Shown here: positions 1 to 11,792 of the stretch, piece after piece
Layout of the letters: each line of letters starts with the position of its first letter
How positions within the stretch are numbered: the first letter of the stretch is position 1
NCBI GenBank assembly: GCA_002104895.1
Contig: MCFG01000299.1
Span: forward strand, 23,363 to 87,362
Origin: Anaeromyces robustus
Taxonomy: Eukaryota > Neocallimastigomycota > Neocallimastigomycetes > Neocallimastigales > Neocallimastigaceae
Length of the DNA: 64,000 nucleotides
Direction of reading: 5' to 3'
Notes under the pieces: model-generated
What the model was told of the DNA's origin: nothing
Databases searched by the model: none
The model's input: the letters and a program-made list of their open reading frames with translations, nothing else
Translations under genes and position numbers: made by a program

Positions 1-263
1 TTTAAATCTTTACTCAATCTTTATTCAAATCTTTATTTAATTATTTAATACATAAAAATTAAAATAAAATAAAACAATTTTAAATAAATAAATTAAAATT
101 TAAACCATATATATTACTAATGTATTTCGGCATCGACCTTCCAGATTAACAAAAAGAAAAGTGTTAGAATATTATAAAGTATTGTTTATTTTAATTTTAT
201 TTTGTTTTTGTGTTATTTTCTGTTCTGGTATACTTGTAATATTGGAACCACCATTCCGTTACA
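1..263 (+). mobile_element. R2 element, 3' tail fragment
   Basis: The stretch ends in CCGTTACA at 263 and, read backwards, matches the tail arm of the R2 elements at 22387 and 37912 (shared blocks around the GACCTTYCAGRTTAAC and TTGTAATATTGGAAC motifs). The tRNA-like head lies outside the window or is lost. The sequence is clearly diverged from the young copies. Confidence 0.7.
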
Positions 264-545
264 GTGAAACGAAATTATAAAATTTCCGTATAATAAATTT
301 AATTAAATATAAAAATAAAATGTAATAACAATATAAATTATATAAAAAATATAGAATATAATTATTATATATGTAATTTACTAACTATTATATTTTAAAA
401 TAATTATTTTAGAAAATAAATAATACGAAAATTTTGTTGACTCATTTATCATTGTTTAATTAGTCATAGAATAATACTTAATTTCTTAACATTATGAATA
501 TTAAAAATAATAGTTCAAATAAATATTCTAAATTATTTTAAAATC
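264..545 (+). repeat. dispersed repeat, inverted copy at 33690-33978
   Basis: Starts GTGAAACGAAATTATAAAA and can be followed as an inverted, diverged match at 33690-33978 (TTATACGGAAAATTTATAA...GTTTCAC). It also contains a small foldback (arms near 493-516 and 548-573). Non-coding; origin unknown, possibly the edge of an old LTR element that the R2 at 1-263 inserted into. Confidence 0.55.
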
Positions 546-1319
546 ATTCTAACTATTACTTTTAATATTCATAAAGTTTTAATATTATTTTATTTTATTA
601 AATAAAAGAACATGAAAATATTTACAAGTTATTTATATTTTTTTTAAAATTAAACTAATTATTCTTTACACTTAAAAAATAAATTTAATAGTAAAGAATA
701 ATTAGTTAATTTTTATTAACATTTCTAAATAAGAAATAGCAATTAATTTTATATATTTTTATAAAGAAAATAAAATTGTTATTTCTTAATTAGAAATGTT
801 AAGGTATAAAGAATAATTTTAGAATCTTTTGTTATTATTTAAATAATTAATAATGTTAATAAAAATATTGTATAATTTTATAATTTTATTTTTTTATTTA
901 ATATTGTCATAAATCAAATCAATTCTCAAAAATATTATAAAAATAATTCGATATAATACTAAAATATTTTAATTATTTGAAATTTAGAAAATAATAAACT
1001 ATTATTTTAGAATAGTTTAATCAATTCAAAAATATAAACTACTATTTTAGAATAAATAGTTTTTCAATTCAAAATTTATAAACAATATAAAATATAAATA
1101 TTTGTATATAAAATAATTAAAATTAAATAGTAAAAAATTAATCGTAAATAATAAATAATATAATATAAATTATTTATTATTTACTAAACTTCAAATAATT
1201 AATATATTTTAATATTATATCGAATTAATATTTAAAGTGAATTAATAATAAATTTTAGAGGTTAATTATAAATAAAAATTATAAAAATTTTTAAAAGTTA
1301 ATATTATAATTAAAATATT
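546..1319. other. AT-rich non-coding stretch
   Basis: No reading frame, RNA gene or clear repeat boundary is visible. Parts of 580-830 resemble 2380-2800 loosely (shared blocks ending in aaattaaactaattat), so this is probably decayed repeat DNA. Confidence 0.4.
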
Positions 1320-2260
1320 AAAAAATTCATTATTTATCAATTTGATAAATGGCTATTATTATCTTAATTTGAAAATTTTTTTCAAAAATGTTAAAAGTCT
1401 TATCAAGAATTTTCTAGTTTTAAATAAGTATATCAACTTTTATTTAGACTTCTTATCAATAATTGTTATTTAATATTTATTAGTTATTATTATTATAATT
1501 AACGATTTTATCTTTATTTATTATTATTAAATATTTCCAAATTTATTAATTTTTATATTAATTCTTTATAATTATTTTTTTAATTATTAATATTATTTAT
1601 TAGATTTTTAATTATAAATTATGTTTAGTTATACTAAAAATTTGTATAATGAGAATTATTATTTTATTAATTTATAATTTCATTTTAAGTTTTATATTAA
1701 GCTAGTTGTATTTTATTAATACTAATTATTTATTATAGAATAGAAAATTTAAACTATAAATGAATAGAAAGAACAATATTTATTATGTAAAAGAGAATAA
1801 AGAATAAAAATGATAATAAAATCAATTTTTATTATTTAATGATTTAAAGAATAAAGAAATAGAAATTATTTATAATTAATTTTATATTATAATCATTTAA
1901 TGATTATCATCTAAATTAATGATTTTTATTATTATTTTTGTTAATTACAACTTTTTAACTATTTACATTTATTATTTACAATTTTTATTTTATTTTTGTG
2001 TATTTATTTAATTGTTTTAAAAATCATTTTTTTTAAAATTTTATAATTAATATTTTTATTAATATTTATTGTATTCTAAAAATTATTATTTTTAATTTAT
2101 AAATGTAATATTTATAATTTTTTTCTTTATTTATTTTTTCTAGAAAATTTAATTATTTTTACATACCGATTAATTAAATTTTAGGTGTAATTTACAATTT
2201 TGCTTGATTTTATTTTAATTAAAATTTATGGTAAAATTTTTAATATTAAATTTATTTTAC
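1320..2260 (+). repeat. dispersed repeat, copy of 58345-60170
   Basis: Colinear, diverged match to 58345-60170: shared landmarks include the TTATCA..TTGATAAAT start, AATCATTTAATGATTATC, ACAACTTTTTAACTATTTAC and AAAATTTATGGTAAA. The second copy carries an R3 insertion at 58915-59502; here the corresponding place near 1690-1725 is uninterrupted. In the second copy the repeat lies inside of an LTR-like end and purine tract, so it is probably internal non-coding sequence of a gypsy element. Confidence 0.6.
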
Positions 2261-3330
2261 GGTGTAGATTAAAATTAAAACACATTTTTAATATTTAGTT
2301 TTAAATATAGAATTTATTTATTAAAATTTATTAATTGTATTATTAACTAAGCTATATTTATTATTAATAGTAGTTATATTGTAAATATTTTCATGTAAAT
2401 TAACTATTTATTCTGAAATAATAAAGAACTTAGTAAAAATTTAAAAGTATTTATATTTTTCTTTAAAATTAAACTATTTATAATAACAAAATAATGCAAG
2501 TATTTGTAAATAATAAATAATATAATTGAAAATTATTAAATAAACAAGGTAAAAATATATAAAAATACTAATAAAATAATTAATATTATTAATAAAATTA
2601 TAAAAATAATCAGTTAATTTATTTATAAAGTAAATAACATTATTGTTATTTCTAATTTAGATATATTCAAATGTAAGGAATAATTAAATAGTAATTAGAA
2701 AGTATTTTAAAAATGTTTTTAGAAATCATTTTTGAGTCATATTACTCAATTAATATATTTTAGAATCTTTTGTTATTTTTATTATATTAATTATAAATTG
2801 TTAATAATTTATATAAGTTTAATAGTATTTTTAAGAATTGATTTGGTTTATGATATTATTAATAAAGATTTAATTTAATATAATTTTAAAATTTTATTAT
2901 TTTTTTAATATTATTAATTATTTAAATGATTAATTCCATATAATATTAAAATATATTAATTATTTGATGTTTAGAAAAAAATTATAATTTTTATTTATTT
3001 TTAATTTCTAAAATTTATTAATTTAATTCTAAGAATTTTAAAAGTTAATAATTAAAATATAAAAATTTAATTATGATATCAATTGGTACATTACAACGGA
3101 TTTTGTAAAATTTCTTAATATTCCTTATATATAAATAATAATACTAAACACTAATTTAAATACTAAATTGTTAAATTAATTTGAAATTTACCTTTATTTA
3201 TTTTATTTTAAAATATTATCCTAAATTTTGTATAAATTTCTTATACAATTACATTAAGTTTTAATTTTTTGTTCTTACATTATAATTTTACATTATGTAA
3301 ATTTAAATTCCTTTTTTGGTCTTGTATTAC
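2261..3330. other. AT-rich non-coding stretch
   Basis: No coding frame. Blocks at 2380-2800 resemble 580-830. Nothing else recognised. Confidence 0.4.
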
Positions 3331-3401
3331 AATTCCTAGTAGGATTCTCCAACTGACGAAGTCTTTCATTGAGTTTAATCCCGGGTATTGCCCTCAGTTG
3401 T

Positions 3402-3438
3402 GGATCAAAATATAACTAATAAATAGTTATTTTGATCC
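3402..3438. repeat. hairpin in a G+C-richer patch
   Basis: GGATCAAAATA pairs with TATTTTGATCC, extended by AACTA/TAGT inside, giving a long stem around a short loop. It lies in a 3330-3440 patch that is richer in G+C than its surroundings and has no open frame. Function unknown. Confidence 0.6.
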
Positions 3439-3589
3439 ATTACTCTACTCTTTTTCTTCATAAACCATGAATTCAACCAATCGTTATAAATAAAGTTCAT
3501 TCATAAAGTATTGCCTATGTATATTTCGAATTTATAAATATATAAAAATATATATTCTTGTAATTTCAAGTAAAATTAATTTTTATAAT

Positions 3590-3740
3590 TGATATAAAGA
3601 TTAAAATAAATTTTAATAATAAATAAATTTGTTATTAATACTAATTAATCTTATAACATATACATTGTAATTAGTATTGTATTAACCTAAGTTTTTAGCG
3701 TTATTACTTAATTAAATATCTTTGTGTAAATAATTTTACA
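3590..3740 (+). repeat. half of a foldback element ending in a 33-nt motif
   Basis: Matches one arm of the palindrome at 36537-36698 (TTATAACATAT, TTAGTATTGT, CCTAAGT, TTTAGCGTT) and ends at 3708-3740 with a 33-nt sequence (..CTTTGTGTAAATAATTTTACA) that also occurs, inverted to each other, at 32595-32627 and 33235-33267. A short inverted repeat follows at 3763-3779/3807-3822 (CTTAAAGTAATTTTTA). Confidence 0.55.
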
Positions 3741-4069
3741 GGCTATTTTAATTATTTAAGATCTTAAAGTAATTTTTATTCTTAGAATTCTAAAATTTGT
3801 AAAGATTAAAAATTACTTTAAGAAATTCTTTGGAATAATATAATCTACTATTCTAATAAATATTGTAATAATTTATCTAAAACAATTATTAATTTTAAAA
3901 TTATTTAAAATATTTAAAAATATATTATTTATAAATATAATGGTGTAATTCTGGAAATTCGAAATTATAGTATATTATTGATTTAAAGATTCTATCTATA
4001 TAAATTTTAATCTTCTATTTAGGTACCCTTCTAATTAATTAAATTATATTTTGTATATTTAAATTTCTT

Positions 4070-4290
4070 AAAAATCCAATATCTAGCGAATTAGTGGTCC
4101 AAATGAGCTGAAATTTAGATACATGGTAGTTCTCGAGCAGAACTTCTCAATGTAAATAAAATAAAAGTAAAGCGGGGGAAATCTTTAATATTTGGAGGAT
4201 TATCGCTATTTTTCTTCAGATTATTTTTGCTAATTTATTAAGGGTTAAATTAATTTTATTTATATTTATTTAAATTGACCAAACCCCTTA
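4070..4290 (+). repeat. LTR-like block, copy of 57850-58070
   Basis: Diverged colinear match to 57850-58070: CAATATCT, AGTGGTCC, TGAAATT, CTCGAGCAGA, CTTCTCAATG and the purine block before TTATCG. In the other copy this block leads into a CA-ended LTR-like terminus at 58202. Confidence 0.55.
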
Positions 4291-4370
4291 CTTTAGTCAA
4301 TATAACCAACTAAGATGATACAGGAAACAGTATATTCAAAAACAATAAATATATAATTTTATAACAAAAT

Positions 4371-4860
4371 GATTATTACCTATCATAGTTAGGCGCTATA
4401 TAATTATTAATTTTAATAGAATTACAGTGGTAGATTTCATTAATAATTTGTTTTAATTAATTACAAATCAATATAAATAAAACTCTTATTAATTAATAAA
4501 CAATTAATATTTTACATTAAATGTATATTCTATATAATTTTGTATTTTCAACGGAATTGTAATAATCAATTTCATTAATAATTTTGTATTATAGAACAAA
4601 ATTAATAAAATTTCTTAGATGAACAATTACTTATAATTAATAAATTGAAAAATAAATATTAAATCACAAAAAAAAATGAAATAATAAAAATAATTAATTA
4701 ATATAATATCATGGCTGATTTATTAATATATTTATATTTATTTATTATAATAATTATTAATATTATACATAAAAATATGAAAAATCATATTGATTTATTG
4801 ATTTATTTATTTTTTTTATTTATTTATTTGACTTTTCTTTATTTCATTATAATATAAAAT
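4371..4860 (+). repeat. dispersed repeat R4, copy 1
   Basis: Starts ATTACCTATCATAGTTAGGC and is shared with 7262-7675 over several hundred bases (ATTTTCAACGGAA, TTCTTAGATGAACAAT, ATCATGGCTGATTTATTAAT). No coding frame and no boundary duplication was found. Confidence 0.65.
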
Positions 4861-7261
4861 ATTAAAATATGGCAAAAAGTTCATAAACTTAAAATATTCA
4901 TATTACTTAATAATAATATTATATTAAACAGAATAAACTGAAGAATAAAAATTAAAATAAAAAAAAAAAGAAAAAAATTGTTTCATAGTGATTTTAGTAT
5001 TCATAATTAGAAAAAAATATATATATTCTAACCCACATATTATATACATCACCAAATAATGAATTATAAATAATTTTAGTTAAAATATTGTATCATAAAT
5101 CTTTATAGTATTATATATTTTTATTTAATATTTGTAATTATTTATTACTCTCTTAAAAATAAAAATTAAAATAACTTAAAATAATAATAATTATAATAAT
5201 AATAAAAATAATAATATTATTATTATTTTTATTATTATAAAATAAAAAATTAAAAATAATAAAATAATTTATTCGTCACCTACGTTAATAACATCGCAAA
5301 ATTGAACAATTAAATGGAAGAATACCATTTTACGAAAAAATAACGGATTTTCTATTCTATATTAATATTATAATTATATTATTATTAATATTTCAAATAA
5401 TATTTAAAAGTTGGTTTATAATTAAAAATATTGTCATAAATTTAACTTATATTAGCATTAAGAGAATTTTTAAAATGCTTTTCTATGTTCAAATTCATCA
5501 TAATTTTTCAAAAATATATCAATTAACTTTGTTATTATGATATAACTGAAACACTACTCCATACCTTTTTATAATAGTAATGAAAAAAATCCATTAAAAA
5601 ATAGGTTTAAATTGTTCAAAAAACTTATTTTTTTCTAAATTTATTGCTTATAAAATGATTAAAGGTTTAAAAACCATTGGCATAAATATTAATTATATTT
5701 CCTTTTTATTCCGAATAAAATATTTAGCAGTCTTCTCATAATTTGATTTATTATAAATCAAATATTCATTTCTATTGAATCTATATATAATTTTATTAAG
5801 CTTTATTACTTTAAGTTACAGACAAATTATAACTACACCGAAGTGTGTAAAATTTTCATTACTTCATCTCCGAAAATGAAAATGTTTTCATTGCAAAAAT
5901 ATTAGATATTATGAATTATTTATGGTTAAAATATTTTTGTAAATTTTACTTTCGTATTTTCAAAAAATATAATTACATTTTTTCAAAAGAATAGGATCTT
6001 ATTTATAATAAAAAATTAGAAAATCTTACATTAAAATCAGGAAAATAAACTTTCATATGTTTTTTTATTGTTTAAACTATTAACAAAATTAAAATTATAA
6101 AATAAAAATAGAAATTATAAAAATAAAATAATAATAATAATAAGATAATTTATAATAAATATTAAACAAATATACATAAATGAAATATTTTTTAATAATA
6201 AATATATATTGCTTAAATATTAATATTATATTTATTACATAGTTATAATTTTTCTATTATTTAAACATAAATAATTCATTCATATATCAATAATATTAAA
6301 ATAATACTATTTTTAATATATATATAAAAGAATAAAGTAAAATAAATAAATAAATAAATAAATAATAAAAATATAAAAATAATTAATAAAAAGTTATCTA
6401 AAACAATAATTTAATATGTTTAGTAAAAGAAATAAAAATAATTTATGGCCTGAATTAACTGTTTTAACTATAAATTGTGATAATAATGAAGAAAAAATTG
6501 ATGAAGTTAATAAATAATATAAAGAGTAAATATTTTAGAAAAAATAGTAAATGGAATATTTTATATCAACTTCGTAATATCAACAATTACTATCTGAATT
6601 TAAATTACAAAATTTATTTTTCATATAATATTCAGTATTACTTGTTATTATAAATCTCGTAGATATAATTCAAGAAGATAGCAGAAAATGAGCGCAGAAA
6701 ACCTTTTTTAAAAAAAAAATAATTCAAATTAAATATTATAAAACGTGTGACTTTTAAATACAACAATGAAGAAAAGAATTCTGTGAAAAAATGGGGATTG
6801 TTTCTAAAATTTTTTTTTAACAAAATATATTACAAAAAAAATAATAATAACAGAAAGCTTAAAAAGTCTTTATTATCGTCCTATATATATAATTCTTTTA
6901 ATTCAAGTTAAAGATTTAGAATTGTAAATACTCATTACCGTATTTTCTTTAGGGTATTTATTTAAATATATCAAATATGTAAATTTTGTAGTTCAAATTT
7001 CTTGAATTTATGTAAAAATGTTTGATGAGTTTATCAGCAATACTAGAATAGATGAAAAGACAATAATTGGTTAAAACTTTAGATGCTACAATGGAAAATG
7101 AATATTTGAAATTTTATTAAAAAATTTCTCTTTCTTCAAGAATATATAAGAAACAAGTATATTTTGTATTAAAAATTAAATAAAGAATGGGATCAATCAT
7201 TAAAACATTTTACATGTATCAAAGGAACCATAAGTAATATTATATATTAAAAATTTCAAAT
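4861..7261. other. AT-rich non-coding stretch
   Basis: Simple AT sequence with short microsatellites. No frame longer than background. A 61-codon minus-strand frame near 6638-6823 is compositionally random. Confidence 0.45.
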
Positions 7262-7675
7262 ATTACCTATCATAGTTAGGCGCTATATAATTACTAATTT
7301 ATAATATTTTTTAATCACAAAACAATAACTATTTAACATTAAATTTATATTCTATATAATTTGGTATTTTCAACGGAAATGTAATAATCAATTTTATTAA
7401 TAATTTTGTATTATAAAACAAAATTAATAAAACTTCTTAGATGAACAATCACTTAAATTGAAAAATAAATACTAAATAACACAAAAATAATAAATAATAA
7501 AAAATAACAATAAATAATAATTAATATAATATCATGGCTGATTTATTAATATATTTATATTTATTTAATATTAATTTTCCATAATTATTTTATTATTAAT
7601 ATCATTAAGATATACATAAAAATATAGAAAATCATATTGATTTATTGATTTATTTATTTATTTATTAATTATACT
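7262..7675 (+). repeat. dispersed repeat R4, copy 2
   Basis: Second copy of the 4371-4860 repeat, same orientation, diverged, with small indels. No ends that suggest a mechanism of movement. Confidence 0.65.
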
Positions 7676-7739
7676 GTTAGTATGATTCTGGTAATGGTGA
7701 ACATCTGCTAATTAAATACAAAGAAGAAAAAACTATATT

Positions 7740-7900
7740 AAAATATGCAAATGATACTTTCCATGCGGATGTGACTTATTTCACCAAATTGATTTAATAT
7801 AGCGTATTAAAAATAATTTAATTCACCAGATATGATTTTCACATGGTTTATTTATACCACCATCAATTATTTTAATGAATAAATATAAATTAATAAATAA
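7740..7900 (-). repeat. inverted copy of 26800-27030
   Basis: Reverse complement shares AAACCATGTGAAAAT, ATATCTGGT and the GTGAAATAAGTCACAT / GCGAAATGGGTCACAT block with 26800-27030. Non-coding, old. Confidence 0.5.
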
Positions 7901-8379
7901 AAAATTAATTTATAATTTAAATAATTAAATGTTAAAAGAAAAATAATTATAAAGAATATTTTTCATATATAAATATCTATATAAATAATAAATAATAATA
8001 ATAATAATAATAATAAATATATAAATAAAAATAAAAAAATTATAATAAAGATAATTATAAAATAAGAATTTTAATCTTGAATATTAAATATAAAAGAATT
8101 AAATCAATATTAATTAAATAAATAAATATAATTAATTATGTATATTAAAATTGATAATATTAAAATTTTTAACTATATATATGAGATAAGCGAAACTAAT
8201 AGAACAAATTATTATAAATAGAAAATATAAATTTAATTTTTCATCAAAGAAATGACAATTCAAAATTATATAAATGTATAGAATATAGAACAATGAAAAT
8301 GTTACGAACCTATTGTGTAATAAAATAAATTAATACTGTTTCATTATGATTGTTATAGTTATTTTAATTATATTATGTT

Positions 8380-8590
8380 AAAGAACTGTAACAATAAAAA
8401 TTATAAATAAATAATTAATATCTAACAAAATATAATTTTATTTATTTATAATTTTTATTGTTACAGTTCTTTTAGTTATATTGAATAAAAATTATTAATA
8501 AATAATTAATATCTAACTATGTATATACTTAGATATTAATTATTTATTAATAATTTTTATAAATAATTAATAATTTTTATTTAATATAAA
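8380..8590. repeat. two adjacent foldbacks
   Basis: 8380-8473: AAAGAACTGTAACAATAAAA and its complement form arms of about 33 bp around a short loop. 8484-8590: a second inverted repeat (ATTATTAATAAATAATTAAT / its complement). The first looks like a miniature foldback element; no target duplication was identified. Confidence 0.6.
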
Positions 8591-8984
8591 GTATATACAT
8601 TTATATACAGTACAATATATTTATTTATTCAACTTTTCTAATTTAAAAATTATTCATTAAATTTTACTATACAATTAGTTTAATTTATTAATTTATATTT
8701 AATGTTTATTTTTTATATTTAATGTTTATTCACTTAACTTTGGTTTTAAATCAGCAAGATTTAATTAACTAATTAATTATTCTTTTATTTAGTTTTAATT
8801 AAAAATTGTTTTATTAATTTATTAAAATACTAAAATAATTATTTATTAATAATTAGTGTTTTATTAATTTATTAAAATACTAAAATATTAAAATAAATTA
8901 ATAAAAGTAATATTTTGAATTACTTATAAATTAACTAATTAATAAAAGTGCAATTTTAAAAAATATTTAGTAAATTTTACACTA

Positions 8985-9230
8985 ATTTATAGTTTTTAAG
9001 GAAAAATAATTTTATAAAATAAAAATTATAAAAAGTTCAAGAAAATTTTTTTATGAGATTCATTTTTTGATTGAAAATGAATCTCATAAAAAAAGGAAAG
9101 TTTCTTTTTCTTATTTTATTCCATGTAATTTTATGAAGAAATACAGAAACAAATATTGAACAAAATACAGAAATTTTTAATAAATAAATTTTAAAATATT
9201 TTTTTAAAAAATTTGGTTCAACCTACAGGT
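8985..9230 (-). mobile_element. R2 element, internal body fragment
   Basis: Matches the R2 body beside the tRNA-like head (TTTTATTCCATGTAATT, repeated ACAGAAA units). Contains a strong hairpin at 9046-9093 (TTATGAGATTCATTTT and complement) whose half also occurs in the young R2 copies. Head and tail are missing. Confidence 0.6.
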
Positions 9231-10074
9231 TAAACCTTATTAGTATATCAATAACCAATTATATTATAACAAATATTTAAAAGGATTTTAGTATAAAGAA
9301 TTAATTTTGAATCGATTAAAACACTATCGTTTTAACAATTTAAATCGTGTTTTTAAAGTTAATCTTCATGTAATAAATATTAAAACAAAATAAATAAAAG
9401 TTATTATTTGTAACGGAACGGTTGTTCCAATATTACAATTGACACCAAAATTTGAAGTAAACACAAACAAAATAAAATTTAAAATAAAAGATACTTATTG
9501 CAATATCAGAACACCTTTCCTTTGTTAACCTGAAAGGTCGGTGTCGAGATATATATATTAGTAAGATTTAGTTTTAAGTTTTATTTTATTTTTATTTAAA
9601 ATATGTTTTATTAGAATTTAGTTTTATTAATTATTAAAAATTAATAATAACTAATCTTTGTAGTATTTCAAACTACTTATGAATTAATTATTACTAATAT
9701 ATATAAAGTTATAAAAGAATAAAAGCACAAAGAAAAATATTTTAACTAAAGATTTTACACCTATTAATACTTTTTGCGGAAAAATAGTTTTAAAATTAAA
9801 AGTTCATAAAAAATAATAAAAATTGCTAGAAACTAAGATATTTTGATATAAAATGAATCTCATAGAAAAATAAAGAAATATTATATAATTTTTTCTTAAA
9901 GTTTCTAATTTTATTCCATGTAATTCTATAAAGAAATACAGAAATAAAATACAGAAACAAATACAGAATAAAATACAGAAATTTATAATAAATAAATTTA
10001 AAATAAAATTTTTATAAAATTTGGAACAAGGTGTGAGTCGAACCCAGAGTGTTCGCCCAGATGGTCATAGTTAC

Positions 10075-10768
10075 TGTTAAGTTTCCAACTGGATTATTTT
10101 CTAATTTAAATAAGTCTACTAGGTCGAATGACTAATTATATAGTTTTTATAATTAAATAGTTTTTATAATTAAATAATATTTAAATAATAACTAAATTAA
10201 TTGTAATGCAAATAACACAATATTTATTTAATAATAATAATAACACTTTAAGATTAACTTTTTAATAGTAAATTTTATTTAAAAATAAGATATTGATAAT
10301 ATTAATATAACTATATAATTCAGGTGTTAATAACCTTACAAAGAACATTAAATATAACTTTATGTTATGTTCTTTTATACTTTGTAAGTTTGATAATAAT
10401 AATATAAAATATAATATAAAATATTAATACATTAATTTAATACATTAATTTAAAGTGATACGTTAACGTATAATATAATTAATAATTTGTAATATAATAA
10501 GTTATTAATATCGATATTAAATAGTAATAAAATTAATATATTATTCAATATAATTGAATATATATAAATAATATATATATTAAAATATATTATTAGATTA
10601 TTTAAATAATCTTAAATTATAATATTTAAAATAAAATATTATAATAATAATTATTATATATAATTATTATAAAAAATTATTAATAATTATTATAATAAAT
10701 AATAATATTATATATCAAAATAATTGAAATTATAAATTCTAATTTCAATTGCACTTGATGTCTTGACA
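10075..10768 (-). repeat. 3' LTR of the complete Ty3/gypsy element
   Basis: 694 bp, starts TGTTAAGTTTCC and ends CTTGATGTCTTGACA. Contains TATAAAAG and GTAAGGTTATT (10329-10339, minus strand) as in the 5' LTR. Flanked outside by GTTAC. Confidence 0.95.
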
Positions 10769-10786
10769 ACGCCCTCTCCTAAAAAA
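10769..10786 (-). promoter_or_regulatory. polypurine tract
   Basis: In the sense direction AGGAGAGGGCG lies directly before the 3' LTR, the usual position of the primer for plus-strand DNA. The flanking internal sequence (ATCGGATTCCAGACGATTGTC) matches 58218-58240, next to another LTR-like end. Confidence 0.8.
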
Positions 10787-11100
10787 TCGGATTCCAGACG
10801 ATTGTCTAATAATAAATAATATATAAAATTGATATATATAATTTTTTGAAATTTTTTGAAATTTAGATTTCAAAATTTTTAAGTGTCAATTTAACAATCT
10901 TAGAAACTTTCGAGTGGCCATTTCGAAAATTTCAAAATTGTTATTTTGTGACCAAAATAAAATTTTAATATAAAAAATATATGTAAAAACAATGTTTATA
11001 ATATTTTTAAGAATTTTTGTGTTTTAAAATGTTGAAAATTGAAATTTTGAAATTTTTTGAAATTTCAATTTCGAAATTAAATTGTTAATTTTGTGAAATT

Positions 11101-11409
11101 TAAAAAATAAATTTTTTAATAATTGTTGTAGGATGTATAAAAATAAATTTTTAATTAAAAATAGTTAAAATTATTGAATTTAAAAATTTTTTAATAATTG
11201 TTGTAGGATGTATAAAAATAAATTTTTAATTAAAAATAGTTAAAATTATTGAATTTAAAAATTTTTTAATAATTGTTGTAGGATGTATAAAAATAAATTT
11301 TTAATTAAAAATAGTTAAAATTATTGAATTTAAAAATTTTTTAATAATTGTTGTAGGATGTATAAAAATAAATTTTTAATTAAAAATAGTTAAAATTATT
11401 GAATTTAAA
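11101..11409. repeat. 75-bp tandem array inside the Ty3/gypsy 3' region
   Basis: The mark GTTGTAGGATG recurs at 11125, 11200, 11275 and 11350, an exact 75-bp period; the units look identical. Non-coding, between pol and the 3' LTR. Confidence 0.9.
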
Positions 11410-11441
11410 AATTTTTTAAATTTTGAAATTTCAATTGTGAT

Positions 11442-11735
11442 GGAAAATGGTCAATTGAAATTTTGAAAAAATTTTTTGAAATATACTATAAGTAAAAAAT
11501 ATAATAAAATAAAAATTTAATAAAAATAATTTTTTTTTTTTTTTTGGAAAATGGTCAATTGAAATTTTGAAAAAATTTTTTGAAATATACTATAAGTAAA
11601 AAATATAATAAAATAAAAATTTAATAAAAATAATTTTTTTTTTTTTTTTGGAAAATGGTCAATTGAAATTTTGAAAAAATTTTTTGAAATATACTATAAG
11701 TAAAAAATATAATAAAATAAAAATTTAATAAAAAT

Positions 11736-11786
<51 letters not shown>
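11442..11786. repeat. 104-bp tandem array and long T-run
   Basis: GGAAAATGGTCAATTG recurs at 11442, 11546 and 11650 (104-bp period). Each unit ends in a T-run; the last run is about 50 T long and abuts the pol stop codon (a poly-A run in the sense direction). Together with the 75-bp array and AT-rich filler it makes a 1-kb untranslated 3' region. Confidence 0.88.
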
Positions 11787-11789
<3 letters not shown>

Positions 11790-11792
11790 TTT

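Noticed and set aside
6638-6823. 61-codon minus frame rich in Phe/Lys
   Set aside because: Composition follows from AT filler; no domain, no conservation with the R4 copies on either side.
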